From NCBI RefSeq assembly GCF_021922925.1, contig NZ_CP040786.1, positions 2,914,001 to 2,978,000 of the forward strand: 64,000 nucleotides of DNA, read 5' to 3'. Origin of the DNA: Clavibacter phaseoli (GTDB lineage: Bacteria > Actinomycetota > Actinomycetes > Actinomycetales > Microbacteriaceae). Below are positions 1 through 8,121 of this stretch, one piece after another; within the stretch, counting starts at the first letter, position 1, and each line of letters starts with the position of its first letter. A program made the translations under genes and the position numbers. Below the pieces are notes generated by a model that saw only the letters and a program-made list of their open reading frames with translations, made no database searches and had not been told where the DNA came from.

Positions 1-233
1 GCGAGGAAGACGAGGAGGCCGACGATCGTCTGCAGGATCACGCTCGCGATGCCGAGTCCCGCGAGCGGCGCGCTGCCAAGGTGCCCGACGAGGGCGGTGT
101 CGGTGAGCAGGAACAGCGGCTCGGCCACGAGCGCGCCGAGCGCCGGCACCGCCAGGGCGAGGATCTCGCGGTCGAGCGGGCGGCGGATCCGCGGGCGCCG
201 CCCGGTGGATCCGCCCGCGGACGCGTCCGTCAG
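1..233 (-). CDS. MATE-family efflux transporter, N-terminal part (runs off the window)
   Basis: About 77 residues of an integral membrane exporter of the MATE/DinF type, which moves drugs or metabolites out in exchange for Na+ or H+. After a short basic, Arg/Pro-rich start the sequence reads LDREILALAVPALGALV, then EPLFLLTDTALVGHLG, the conserved first helix and loop of MATE proteins, then a second helix beginning LAGLGIASVILQTIV. The rest lies before position 1. The start is unclear: no ATG, GTG or TTG is in frame. The only candidate at the junction is a CTG (231-233) overlapping the stop of the preceding ParA-like gene, which would give a CTGA coupling. Family is confident, start is not. 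Confidence 0.8.
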   Translation of the reverse strand, partial: MTDASAGGSTGRRPRIRRPLDREILALAVPALGALVAEPLFLLTDTALVGHLGSAPLAGLGIASVILQTIVGLLVFL

Positions 234-2062
234 CGGACCGCGTGCGCGAGCCGCTGCACGACGCCGGCGGTCGCGGCCGTGAAGGCGCGCGCGACCTCGG
301 GGTCGAGCGAGGCGAGCGAGATCGGGCCGCGCTCCGCGATGTGCGCGTCGTACGGCACCGTGAAGATCTGCGCCGGGCGGGCGTCGTCGAGGATCCGGTC
401 GATGCGCGCGACGACCGCCGGGTCCTCCGGGCGACCGTCGTGCAGGCGGATGATGACGGCGTTGTCGGCGAGCATCGCCGCGTGGCCGCCGAGCTCGCGC
501 AGGAAGTCGAGCAGCGCCACGGCCTCGAGCACCGCGTCGCCCGCGTTGAGCACGGGGACGACGAGCACGTCGGTGACCTCGATGGCGCCGCGGAAGGCGG
601 ACGATGACGGCTGGTTGCCGGAGTCCATCACGCGCACCGCGTAGTACTCGTCGATGAGGCGCGCGACGCCGACCACGTCCTCGCCCGTGAGCTCGCGGCG
701 CGGGCCGACGGACGCGACGACCGAGGCGAAGCTCGTCTGCGGCGCCGTGTAGCCGGCGAGCTGGCCGGCGCTGTGGATCTCGTCGCGGTCGCGCACGAGC
801 TCGCCGAGCCCGCGCTGCGGCTGGCCCTCGGCGCGGTAGCCGAGCGCCCCGGGATCGTCGGTGACCTCGACCACCGCGACGGATCCGCCGCGGATGGAGC
901 CGAGCACGCCGCCGAGGATGAGGGAGGTGGGCGTCTTGCCCACGCCGCCCTTGCGGTTGGCGACCAGCACGCTGACCGCGCGCGACCACGTGGCCTGGCG
1001 GATCACGCGCTCGTCGCCCTGGCGTCGGGCGACCTCCGAGTTCGCGGCGGCCTCCTCGGCGCCGGGGCCGATCTTGAGGACGCCGCCCGTGATGCTGTTC
1101 ACGAAGCCGCGGAAGCCGGTGCGCGCGAGGACGGGACCGCGCGGCGCGCGCTGGCCGGTCTGCTCGGGGAAGAGGGTGAGGGCGCTCGTGGCGGCGTCGG
1201 CGCGCGGGGTGCGCATGACGTAGCGCTGCGGATCCGCGTCGGGGAACGCCGTGAGGTCGGTGCCGGGGCGACGCTCGTCGGCGGGCTCCTCGACGTCATC
1301 CGGCGCGGCGGGGAGGGACGCGACCGGGGTCGGCTGCGGCTCGACCGCGGAGGCGGGGCGGGCGGGCGGCGCGTCGTCGACGGGGACGGCGTCGGCGGGC
1401 GCGGGTGCGTCGACGGGCTCGGATGCGGACCCGGCGGCGCGCGCGGGCTCGGCGTCGGTCGGCTCGGGCGCGGAGGGCTCCGCGCTCGGGCGCAGCGGCA
1501 TGCGGAAGGGGTGCGCGTTCACGACGTGCGGCGCGGGGACCGTCCACGCGGATCCGGCCTCGGGGGAGACGACCGCGTCGAAGGGGGTGGGCGCGTCGGC
1601 GGGGCGCGCGTCGTCGGCGTCGTCGTCCTGCTCGGGAGCGGCAGCCGCCGGGGCGGGCACGCGGTCCTCGGGATCCACGTCGTCGTCCTCGGCGTCGTCG
1701 AACAGCTCGTCGAACGCGTGCGTGCCGACGACCTCCTCGTCGGGCTCGGCGTCCGTCGCGTCGGCGTCGGGCGCGTCCGCGGTGTCGGGCGCGGTCGCGT
1801 CATCCGCGGGAGCCTCGGTCTCGGGAGCCATGGCCTCGACGGGCGCGGCGCCGGGGCGCACGCGGTCGGGTCCGAACAGGCCGCCCTCGGAGGTGCGCGG
1901 CACGGCGGGGAACGGATCCACCCAGCGGTGCGCGTCGCCCGACGACTCGGCGGAGGTGCGCTCCATCTCCTGCTGGCGGCGGCGCAGCTCCCGGCGGCTG
2001 AGGAGGGGAGGCTCGGCCGCCCCGCCGTCGCGGTGGCCGGTGTCGTGCGTGTCGTCGGTCAT
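230..2062 (-). CDS. ParA/MinD-like ATPase with long disordered acidic N-terminus
   Basis: A 610-residue protein of the SIMIBI/ParA ATPase class. The C-terminal 250 or so residues form the ATPase: a deviant Walker A reading KGGVGKTP sits after SVLVANR, followed by VVEVTDDPG and a VRVMDSGNQ segment in the Walker B/switch region. The first 350 residues are low complexity, rich in Asp, Glu, Ala and Pro, with RRELRRRQQE near the start. No parB or parS-like gene is adjacent, so this is probably not the chromosomal ParA but an orphan positioning ATPase, like those that place polar or secretory complexes. That role is inference. It starts at an ATG and may be translationally coupled to the MATE gene that follows it. 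Confidence 0.85.
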   Translation of the reverse strand: MTDDTHDTGHRDGGAAEPPLLSRRELRRRQQEMERTSAESSGDAHRWVDPFPAVPRTSEGGLFGPDRVRPGAAPVEAMAPETEAPADDATAPDTADAPDADATDAEPDEEVVGTHAFDELFDDAEDDDVDPEDRVPAPAAAAPEQDDDADDARPADAPTPFDAVVSPEAGSAWTVPAPHVVNAHPFRMPLRPSAEPSAPEPTDAEPARAAGSASEPVDAPAPADAVPVDDAPPARPASAVEPQPTPVASLPAAPDDVEEPADERRPGTDLTAFPDADPQRYVMRTPRADAATSALTLFPEQTGQRAPRGPVLARTGFRGFVNSITGGVLKIGPGAEEAAANSEVARRQGDERVIRQATWSRAVSVLVANRKGGVGKTPTSLILGGVLGSIRGGSVAVVEVTDDPGALGYRAEGQPQRGLGELVRDRDEIHSAGQLAGYTAPQTSFASVVASVGPRRELTGEDVVGVARLIDEYYAVRVMDSGNQPSSSAFRGAIEVTDVLVVPVLNAGDAVLEAVALLDFLRELGGHAAMLADNAVIIRLHDGRPEDPAVVARIDRILDDARPAQIFTVPYDAHIAERGPISLASLDPEVARAFTAATAGVVQRLAHAVR

Positions 2063-2240
2063 GTGGCTCGCCTTCGTCGTCCCCGCCTGCGCGGACGAGG
2101 CTACCAGGGGGCGGTCCTGCGGCCGATCCGCGCGGGCGGCGGCCGACGGCGCCCCCGCCCCTCCGCCGACGCGCCCCCGCCCGACGCGACGCTCATCCCG
2201 CGTGGCGTATGCGCGGATCCGGGTCGGTTAGGGTCTCCCC

Positions 2241-2729
2241 GTGATCCCCGGAACCGCCGACGCGCCCGCGCCCGCCGACGACCGCTCGGCCGCCGTCTCG
2301 TCGGTGGCGACGGAGCTCGGGGCCCTCCTCATGTCGATCCGCTCGCTGCGCATCGAGGAGGCGGCCGTCTTCCACCCCGGCCTCCAGCCGGGCGCCTTCG
2401 CGGTCGCGCGCTGGATCCGCACCGCCGGCCCGTCCTCCGCCGGCGCCGTCGCGACGGGCCTCCTCATGGACAAGAGCTCGGTCAGCCGGCACCTCCGCGT
2501 CCTGCGCGAGGCCGGCTACGTGCAGGACGAGCCGGATCCCGAGGACCGCCGCTCCACGATCCTCACCCTCACGCCGCTCGCCGAGGAGCGCCTCGAGCAG
2601 GTGCGGGCGGGCACGCGCGAGCGCCTGCAGAACCGCCTCTCCGCGTGGGACACCGACGAGGTCGAGCAGCTCGCGGGCCTGCTGCACCGCTTCAACGTGT
2701 CGCCGCGGGACCGGCCCGCCGAGGCCTGA
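2241..2729 (+). CDS. MarR-family transcriptional regulator
   Basis: A 162-residue winged-helix repressor-type protein. The recognition helix region reads DKSSVSRHLRVLREAGYV (about residues 75-92), followed by the wing DPEDRRSTILTLT, both typical of MarR. Such proteins bind operators as dimers and are released by phenolic or oxidising ligands; the ligand here is unknown. It is divergent from the ParA-like gene and convergent with the ZIP transporter, so its target is not evident from position. The start is a GTG preceded by TAGGGT with a 6-nt gap and no clear ribosome binding site, which suggests a leaderless mRNA. Confidence 0.9.
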   Translation: MIPGTADAPAPADDRSAAVSSVATELGALLMSIRSLRIEEAAVFHPGLQPGAFAVARWIRTAGPSSAGAVATGLLMDKSSVSRHLRVLREAGYVQDEPDPEDRRSTILTLTPLAEERLEQVRAGTRERLQNRLSAWDTDEVEQLAGLLHRFNVSPRDRPAEA

Positions 2730-2769
2730 TCCGCCGCCGGCCGGCGACGGCCGGAACCGCTCCGCCGCC

Positions 2770-3507
2770 TCACCCCGCCTGGTGCACCGCGTAGCTCGCC
2801 ACGAAGCCGAGCACGGTCACGAGCCCGGTGAGCGCCTGCGCCTTGCGGAACGCCTCGGGGATCATCGTGTCGCAGATCATCGCGAGGATCGCGCCGGCCG
2901 CGAACGCCATCACGATCGACTGCCCGCTCTCCGGCAGACCGCCGAGCAGCGCGTACCCGCCGAGGGACGAGAGCGCGCAGACGACGGCGATGGAGGTCCA
3001 GAGCCCGAACACGTAGCGCGCGCTGCGGCCGGACTGCTTGAGGTCGGCCGTGCTCGACATGCCCTCGGGGAAGTTCGAGATGACGACCGCGACCAGCACG
3101 CCGATGCTCAGCGCCCCGCCGCCCGTGAGGCTGAGGCCCTGCACGGCCGTCTCGGGCACGCCGTCGAGGAGGGCGCCGAGCGCGATCCCCACCCCGGTGC
3201 CGCCTCCGCCGCCCGACCTCCCGTGGTGCTTCCGGCGGAAGCCACCGTGCTCGAGGATCTGGTCGAGCACCACGTAGACGACCGCGCCCGCGACGAAGCC
3301 GCCGAGCGTGGGGATCACCCCGCCGCTCGCCGCCGCCTCGTCGACCAGGTCGAACGACAGCGCCGAGATCAGCACCCCGGCGCCGAACGCCATCACGAGC
3401 GCGACCACCTCGCGCGGCACCTTCACGAACCACGCGACGAGGGATCCGACCACGAGCGACAGGCCGGAGAGCAGGCCGGCGAGACCGGCCAGGAGGAGAG
3501 GCGACAT
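2770..3507 (-). CDS. ZIP-family metal (zinc) transporter
   Basis: A 245-residue polytopic membrane protein with about eight helices. Helix 4 carries NFPEGMS, the signature metal-binding motif of the ZIP/ZupT family, helix 5 has DGVPETAV, and the late DTMIPEAF segment is also conserved. The cytoplasmic loop after helix 3 is short and basic with His residues (HGGFRRKHHGR), as expected for a metal-binding loop. It should import Zn2+ or another divalent metal across the cytoplasmic membrane. Start is the ATG giving MSPLLLAGLAG, which puts the first helix at the N-terminus. It is monocistronic and convergent with the MarR gene; no Zur-like box was recognised upstream. Confidence 0.9.
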   Translation of the reverse strand: MSPLLLAGLAGLLSGLSLVVGSLVAWFVKVPREVVALVMAFGAGVLISALSFDLVDEAAASGGVIPTLGGFVAGAVVYVVLDQILEHGGFRRKHHGRSGGGGGTGVGIALGALLDGVPETAVQGLSLTGGGALSIGVLVAVVISNFPEGMSSTADLKQSGRSARYVFGLWTSIAVVCALSSLGGYALLGGLPESGQSIVMAFAAGAILAMICDTMIPEAFRKAQALTGLVTVLGFVASYAVHQAG

Positions 3508-3563
3508 GCCTCCGAGGATGCTCCTCGCGCGCTGTCGCCGTCACATCGGGCGAGCTCGCCGGA

Positions 3564-4169
3564 TCACCGCCCCGACGACACCCCCGCGTCGCGCAGCGCC
3601 AGGTCGGCGAGCTGGCGCACCACGCGCGGGTCGCCCGCGCGCCAGGCGGCGACGGGATCCGGGTGCGCCTTGAGGAGCGCCGCCGGCTTCCGCGACGAGA
3701 GCGCCCGGAGCGCGAGCAGCTCGGTGCCGCCGGGCGTCGCGGCGAGGGATCGGGCGGCGGCCGCGCGGCGCACGAACGAGACGCGCCGCAGCAGCCAGTG
3801 CCGCACGATGAACGCGATCGGCACGAGCGCCACCAGCAGGCCGAGCACGAGCGCGATGGTGCCGACGAGCGACTGCTGGTCGCGCCCCGCCTGCACGAGG
3901 CCGGATCCGATGCCGCTCGCGTCCTCGAACGGCCCGCGCGCGGCGTCGCCCACGAGCGGCAGGCGGCCGAGGGCGTCGGCGGCGTCGGTCATGGATCCGC
4001 TGAGCCGCGTGCCCGCCTCCTCCATGCTGCGGCCGAGGTCGCCGAGCGGGCGGATGAGCGCGGCCACGGCGATCCCCACGAGCACCGACACGACGATGCC
4101 CGCGAGCGCCGCGGTGTCGGCCGCGATCTGCCGGGCGCGGACGAGGGGGAGCGCGGAGTAGAGCTGCAT
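3564..4169 (-). CDS. Membrane protein with two transmembrane segments, function unknown
   Basis: A 201-residue protein not matched to a named family. One transmembrane helix lies at about residues 15-38 (TAALAGIVVSVLVGIAVAAL) and another at about 95-115 (LVGTIALVLGLLVALVPIAF). Between them is an extracytoplasmic stretch of about 60 residues rich in Gly, Ala and Asp. The basic C-terminal tail (RRVSFVRRAAAARSLAA) would be cytoplasmic. The ATG at 4167-4169 is chosen because it places the first helix near the N-terminus; upstream in-frame sequence is Arg/Ser/Pro-rich and looks like noncoding shadow. It lies 58 nt downstream of the 115-residue gene and may share its transcript. Confidence 0.75.
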   Translation of the reverse strand: MQLYSALPLVRARQIAADTAALAGIVVSVLVGIAVAALIRPLGDLGRSMEEAGTRLSGSMTDAADALGRLPLVGDAARGPFEDASGIGSGLVQAGRDQQSLVGTIALVLGLLVALVPIAFIVRHWLLRRVSFVRRAAAARSLAATPGGTELLALRALSSRKPAALLKAHPDPVAAWRAGDPRVVRQLADLALRDAGVSSGR

Positions 4170-4227
4170 GCGTCCAGCCTGGCCCGCGGGCGGACGGGCC
4201 GGCGCACGGGCGGACGGGCAGAGCGCG

Positions 4228-4575
4228 TCAGCTCGCGGGCTCGTCCAGCGCGTCCAGCTCCCGCAGCGCCTCGCGCGCCCGCTCGAGGCGCGCGTCCTCG
4301 GGCTCGTCCCACCAGCGCGGGCCGCGCTCGCCGAGGCCGTGCTTCGCGAGGCCGACGCGCTTCCGGGCGGCGGCCACCGCGTCGTCGTCACCCCGGCGCT
4401 TCGCGGCGCCCACGCCCGAGCGGCCGCGGCCGAGGTGCGACTTCAGTCCATCCACGAGGTCGGCCGGGAGCGACGGATCCGTGCGCGGCCACCGCCGCCC
4501 GCCCACGACCAGCCAGCGCTCGTCGTCGGTCGAGGCGTCCGTGGATCCGTCGGCATCGCCCCCGCGCTCGCTCAT
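4228..4575 (-). CDS. Small conserved hypothetical protein, 115 aa
   Basis: A soluble, charged protein of unknown function. After an acidic start (MSERGGDADGSTD) it has WLVVGGRRWPRTDPSLP, a middle segment DGLKSHLGRGR, a basic helix AARKRVGLAKHGLGERG and a C-terminal acidic amphipathic helix. The pattern of a Trp-rich start plus a KHGLGERG-type motif is one I associate with small proteins of Microbacteriaceae that are sometimes annotated, without good support, as Tol-like biopolymer transport proteins; I do not adopt that name. Codon use matches neighbouring real genes. Monocistronic, or the first gene of a pair with the two-helix membrane protein. Confidence 0.75.
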   Translation of the reverse strand: MSERGGDADGSTDASTDDERWLVVGGRRWPRTDPSLPADLVDGLKSHLGRGRSGVGAAKRRGDDDAVAAARKRVGLAKHGLGERGPRWWDEPEDARLERAREALRELDALDEPAS

Positions 4576-4625
4576 CCCTCGACGCTAGCCCGGCCGGATC
4601 CCGCCGACCGCCCGCGCACGCACGA

Positions 4626-4653
4626 GGGCCGGGGCGCACGCACGCCCCGGCCC
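4626..4653 (-). terminator. Hairpin terminator downstream of phoX-like gene
   Basis: A perfect 11-bp stem (GGGCCGGGGCG with its complement) and a 6-nt loop, about 60 nt beyond the stop codon of the PhoX-like gene on the minus strand. There is no clear T-run, as is common for such hairpins in high-GC actinobacteria. Confidence 0.6.
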
Positions 4654-4710
4654 CAGGATCGGCCCCCCGATCAGCTCAGCGGGTCACCCCGCCGAGCGGC
4701 TCTCCGCGGA

Positions 4711-6786
4711 TCAGCCCCGCCACACCTGGATCACCGACGGGCGCGGTCCGCGCCAGGCGCCCTTCGGCGGGGTGGCGCCGGCGGGCACGTAGTCGGGGAA
4801 GTACGAGTGCTGCTCGGCGAACGAGCCGTCCTCGCCCGGGTGCTGCACCGCGACGAACACCATGCCCTCGGTGTCGTGCACGACCGGCCCGCAGGTCTCC
4901 GCCTCGGTCGGCACGGAGAGGAACTGCTGCACGTGGCCGCGCTCGGCGCCCTCGACGGGGACCTTGAACAGGCCGTCGTTGAGTCCGATGGTGCTCGGGG
5001 CGCCGTCGGTCGAGATCCAGAGGTTGCCCTCGGAGTCGAACGCGACGTTGTCCGGGCAGCTGATGGGCGAGACCTTGTCCTTCGGGAACCCCGCGAAGTA
5101 GGTGGACTCGTTCTTCGCCGGGTCGCCCGCGACGAGCAGCAGGTTCCACGTGAAGGTGGTGGAGCGGGCGTCGCCGCCGTCCTCGGTGATCTCCACGATG
5201 TGGCCGTCGCGGTTGGTCGTCCGCGGGTTCATCTCCGTGGCGCCCTCCTTGCCCGCCTTGCCGCGATCGGTGTTGTTGGTGCAGGCGACGTAGACCTTGC
5301 CGGTGACGGGGCTGGGCTGCACGTCCTCGCAGCGGTCCATCTTCGTGGCGCCAGCCGCGTCCGCGACGAGGCGCGTGTGCACGAGCGCCTCCTCGGTCGT
5401 GAACCCGGGGACCTGGCAGACGCCGTCGACCACCAGCGGGATCCACTCGCCGATGCCGTCGAACTGCCCGTCGGAGGGGAGCTGGCCGGTGCCGGTGATC
5501 TCCGCGACGGGCGAGTCGCCCGTGAAGCGCGCCACGTAGAGCGCGCCGCGCGTGAGCAGCTCCTTGTTCCGCTTGCGGTCCTGGCGCGTGGTGCCGGTGA
5601 CCATCGTGTCGTGCGACACGAACTTGTAGAGGTAGTCGAAGCGCTCGTCGTCGCCCATGTACGCGGCGACGTGGCCGCTCTTCCCGAGGATCACGTTCGC
5701 GCCCTCGTGCTTGAAGCGGCCGAGCGCGGTGTGCTTCACGGGCGCCTCGCCGGGCTCGAACGGGTCGACCTCGACGATCCAGCCGAAGCGGTTCGGCTCG
5801 TTCTCGTAGCCGGCGGTGCGGGCGTCGAAGCGGGGGTCGATGGCCTCCCAGCCGCGGGTCGTCGCCTTGTCGGCGAGGCCGTAGCGCTTGTCGGCGGCGG
5901 AGGTGCCCGCGGTGCGGAAGTAGCCGTTGAAGTTCTCCTCGCCGGACAGCACGGTGCCCCACGGGGTGGTGCCGCCGGCGCAGTTGCCGAGCGTGCCGAG
6001 GATCCGCGTGCCCTTCGGGTCGTCCTTGGTGCGCAGCGAGGCGGATCCCGCGGCGGGGCCCGAGACGGCGAAGGGGGTGTCCGCGGTGATGCGGCGGTTG
6101 CGGTGGTGGCCGATCGTGTACGTCCACGGCTGGCCGACCGTCTTGCGGCGCAGCGCCACGACCGACATGCCGTGCGAGGCCTTCCCGATGCGGCGCTGCT
6201 CGGCGAGCTCGGCGTCGTCGGCCGCGGGCGGGAACATGATGCTCTCGTTCGTGTACTCGTGGTTGGCGACGAGGAGCGCCTCCTTGTTCCGCGAGTTGAC
6301 CGGGATGATGTCGAGGTAGTCGTTGTTGTAGCCGAACTGGCGCGCGGCGAGCTTCGCGGTCTGGTTCTCGGCGTCGAAGTCGTCGGCGTAGCTGAAGAGC
6401 GGGTCGCCCCAGCGGATGATCGGCTGCCAGCGGTACCCGGTCGGCACGGTGAACTGGTCGACGGACGCGTCGACGGGCGTGATCGCCGTGAAGGGCAGGT
6501 TCGACGCGGCCTGCGCGGCGGCGGCCTCGGCGCCGGGGGCCGCGGCGTTCTGCGCCACGAGGATCGCGAGGGCACCGGCGCCCGCGCCGCCGAGCAGCGT
6601 GCGGCGCGAGAGGGCGCGGCCGGCGATGTCGCGGAAGTAGGAGTTGTCGGTGACGTTCGGCACGGGCTTCGTGCACGCGTCGTCGCACTTGAGGTGGCAG
6701 GTGACCGTGCTGCGCTTGCCGCGGGCGTGGGGGTCGCGGGACAGGATCGGCAGCAGCCGGTGGTGGGTCTCACGGGTGAGGGTCAT
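4711..6786 (-). CDS. PhoX-family alkaline phosphatase (DUF839), Tat-exported
   Basis: A 691-residue secreted enzyme of the PhoX/DUF839 family, Ca2+-dependent phosphatases that release phosphate from phosphoesters outside the cytoplasm. A twin-arginine signal SRRTLLGGAGAGALAIL lies unusually deep, at about residues 58-75, behind a Cys-containing prefix (CHLKCDDAC); actinobacterial members commonly show this layout. The mature part carries family segments such as GTILGNCAGG-like TLGNCAGGTTPWGT, LSGEENFNGYF and FDGIGEWIPL, and closes with a conserved VQHPGEDG region. The ATG at 6784-6786 is used because upstream in-frame sequence is Arg/Ala-rich noncoding DNA. It is divergent from the SDR gene and followed by a hairpin terminator. 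A Pho box was not recognised. Confidence 0.9.
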   Translation of the reverse strand: MTLTRETHHRLLPILSRDPHARGKRSTVTCHLKCDDACTKPVPNVTDNSYFRDIAGRALSRRTLLGGAGAGALAILVAQNAAAPGAEAAAAQAASNLPFTAITPVDASVDQFTVPTGYRWQPIIRWGDPLFSYADDFDAENQTAKLAARQFGYNNDYLDIIPVNSRNKEALLVANHEYTNESIMFPPAADDAELAEQRRIGKASHGMSVVALRRKTVGQPWTYTIGHHRNRRITADTPFAVSGPAAGSASLRTKDDPKGTRILGTLGNCAGGTTPWGTVLSGEENFNGYFRTAGTSAADKRYGLADKATTRGWEAIDPRFDARTAGYENEPNRFGWIVEVDPFEPGEAPVKHTALGRFKHEGANVILGKSGHVAAYMGDDERFDYLYKFVSHDTMVTGTTRQDRKRNKELLTRGALYVARFTGDSPVAEITGTGQLPSDGQFDGIGEWIPLVVDGVCQVPGFTTEEALVHTRLVADAAGATKMDRCEDVQPSPVTGKVYVACTNNTDRGKAGKEGATEMNPRTTNRDGHIVEITEDGGDARSTTFTWNLLLVAGDPAKNESTYFAGFPKDKVSPISCPDNVAFDSEGNLWISTDGAPSTIGLNDGLFKVPVEGAERGHVQQFLSVPTEAETCGPVVHDTEGMVFVAVQHPGEDGSFAEQHSYFPDYVPAGATPPKGAWRGPRPSVIQVWRG

Positions 6787-6978
6787 GTGGGGTCTCCATC
6801 GATCTCGGGCGTCTCCACCGGGCACGGCGGACGCATCACGCCCGAAAGGTATTGGCGCCCCCGGGCGCGCCCCCGACCCCCGGGTGGACGCCGGGTGAAC
6901 CCCGGGTGACCGGGTCGTGCGGGCGTACCGTCGAGGGGCGGCGCGGATCCGCGTCGCCTCGACCCGAGGAGGATCCCC

Positions 6979-7731
6979 ATGGCCAGGTTCGACACGAAGA
7001 CCGCTCTCGTGACAGGCGGAGGCAGCGGCATCGGCGCCGCGATCTCCCGCGCGCTCGCGGCGGAGGGCGCGTCGGTCGTCGTCACCGACATCCAGCTGGA
7101 GGCGGCCGAGCGCGTCGTCGCCGAGATCCAGGCCGCGGGCGGCACCGCCACCGCGTTCCGGCAGGACACCGCGAAGGCGGCGGACTCCGAGGCCGCCGTC
7201 GCGCACGCCGTCGACACGTACGGCGCGCTCCACCTCGCCGTGAACAACGCGGGCGTCAGCGCGCCGCCGGCCGACATCGGCGACTACGAGATCTCCGCGT
7301 GGGACCGCACGCGCGCCATCGACCTCGACGGCGTCTTCTACGGCCTCCGCTACCAGCTGCCCGCGATGGTGGAGGCGGGCGGCGGCGCGGTCGTCAACAT
7401 GAGCTCGGTGCTCGGATCCGTCGGCTTCGCCCAGAACGCGGCCTACGTCGCGAGCAAGCACGCCCTCGTCGGTCTCACCAAGGTCGCGGCGCTCGAGTAC
7501 ACGGCTCGCGGCGTGCGCACCAACGCGGTCGGCCCCGGCTTCATCGACACCCCGCTCGTGCGCTCCTCCCTCTCGGCGGACGCGCTCGCGTACCTCGAGA
7601 GCAAGCACGCGACCGGCCGCCTCGGCACCGACACGGAGGTCGCCGCCCTCGTGCTCTTCCTCCTCAGCGACGACGCGTCCTTCATCTCGGGCAGCTACCA
7701 CCTCGTGGACGGCGGGTACTCGGCGCGCTGA
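6979..7731 (+). CDS. SDR-family NAD(P)-dependent oxidoreductase
   Basis: A 250-residue classical short-chain dehydrogenase/reductase. The cofactor motif TGGGSGIG lies at residues 12-19, an NNAG motif follows near residue 90, the catalytic Ser is at about 143 (NMSSV) and the YxxxK pair is Tyr156/Lys160. The acidic residue ending strand 2 (VVVTDIQ) suggests NAD(H) preference. Substrate is unknown; the fold oxidises secondary alcohols or reduces ketones in the cytoplasm. GAGGAGG lies 6 nt before the ATG, so the start is firm. The gene stands alone between a divergent phosphatase and a strong shared terminator. Confidence 0.92.
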   Translation: MARFDTKTALVTGGGSGIGAAISRALAAEGASVVVTDIQLEAAERVVAEIQAAGGTATAFRQDTAKAADSEAAVAHAVDTYGALHLAVNNAGVSAPPADIGDYEISAWDRTRAIDLDGVFYGLRYQLPAMVEAGGGAVVNMSSVLGSVGFAQNAAYVASKHALVGLTKVAALEYTARGVRTNAVGPGFIDTPLVRSSLSADALAYLESKHATGRLGTDTEVAALVLFLLSDDASFISGSYHLVDGGYSAR

Positions 7732-7774
7732 CCCACGTTCCGCGCGCGCACCCGCGGCGCACGACCGCGCACGA

Positions 7775-7814
7775 CCGCGGCCGCCCGGCGCGTCGAGACG
7801 CCGGGCGGCCGCGG
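7775..7814. terminator. Bidirectional hairpin terminator
   Basis: A perfect 16-bp inverted repeat (arm CCGCGGCCGCCCGGCG) with an 8-nt loop between the convergent SDR gene and the ABM monooxygenase that ends the frc operon. It should stop transcription from both sides. Confidence 0.8.
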
Positions 7815-7827
7815 GGTGCCGTGCCCG

Positions 7828-8121
7828 TCAGACGGGCGCGAGGAACGTGAGCTGCGAGCCGTCCTCCACGATCAGCGGCCCGAGCGCCGCGTTGAACGCG
7901 GCCCCGTAGTCCGCCCCGATGTGCGCCTGGAACGCGGCCTCGTCGCGGTAGACCTCGTGCACGACGAACCGCGCCGGATCCTCCACCCGCCGGTAGGGCG
8001 CGAAGACGACATTCCCGGGCTCGGCGCGCACGCGCTCGGCGAGCTCCGCGATCATGCGCGCCACCTGCTCCTCGTTCCCGGGCAGCGCCGTGAACTCCGC
8101 GGAGAGGACCGTGGCCGTCAT
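7828..8121 (-). CDS. ABM-domain (YgiN-like) putative monooxygenase in the frc operon
   Basis: A 97-residue single-domain protein of the antibiotic biosynthesis monooxygenase fold, a small ferredoxin-like dimer. Landmarks are the start TALPGNEEQVARMIAEL, the central EPGNVVFAPYR, the strand RFVVHEVYRDEAAFQAH and a terminal LTFLAP. Relatives act on quinols or small aromatics without cofactor, but many members have no known substrate. Its ATG overlaps the stop of the ABC ATPase gene (ATGA), so it is translated as the fourth gene of a sugar-import operon. That context is unusual and suggests a sugar-related or detoxifying role, which is inference only. Confidence 0.85.
   Translation of the reverse strand: MTATVLSAEFTALPGNEEQVARMIAELAERVRAEPGNVVFAPYRRVEDPARFVVHEVYRDEAAFQAHIGADYGAAFNAALGPLIVEDGSQLTFLAPV

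Noticed and set aside
773..2794. Long open frame antisense to the ParA-like gene (673 codons)
   Set aside because: Arg/Gly/Val-rich translation typical of an antisense frame in high-GC DNA; no domain, and the opposite strand encodes a clear ATPase.
4228..4575. Tol-like biopolymer transporter label for the 115-residue protein
   Set aside because: No transmembrane segment or TolR/ExbD motif is visible.
4168..6909. Long open frame antisense to the PhoX-like gene
   Set aside because: No recognisable domain; PhoX reading on the minus strand has a Tat signal and family motifs.
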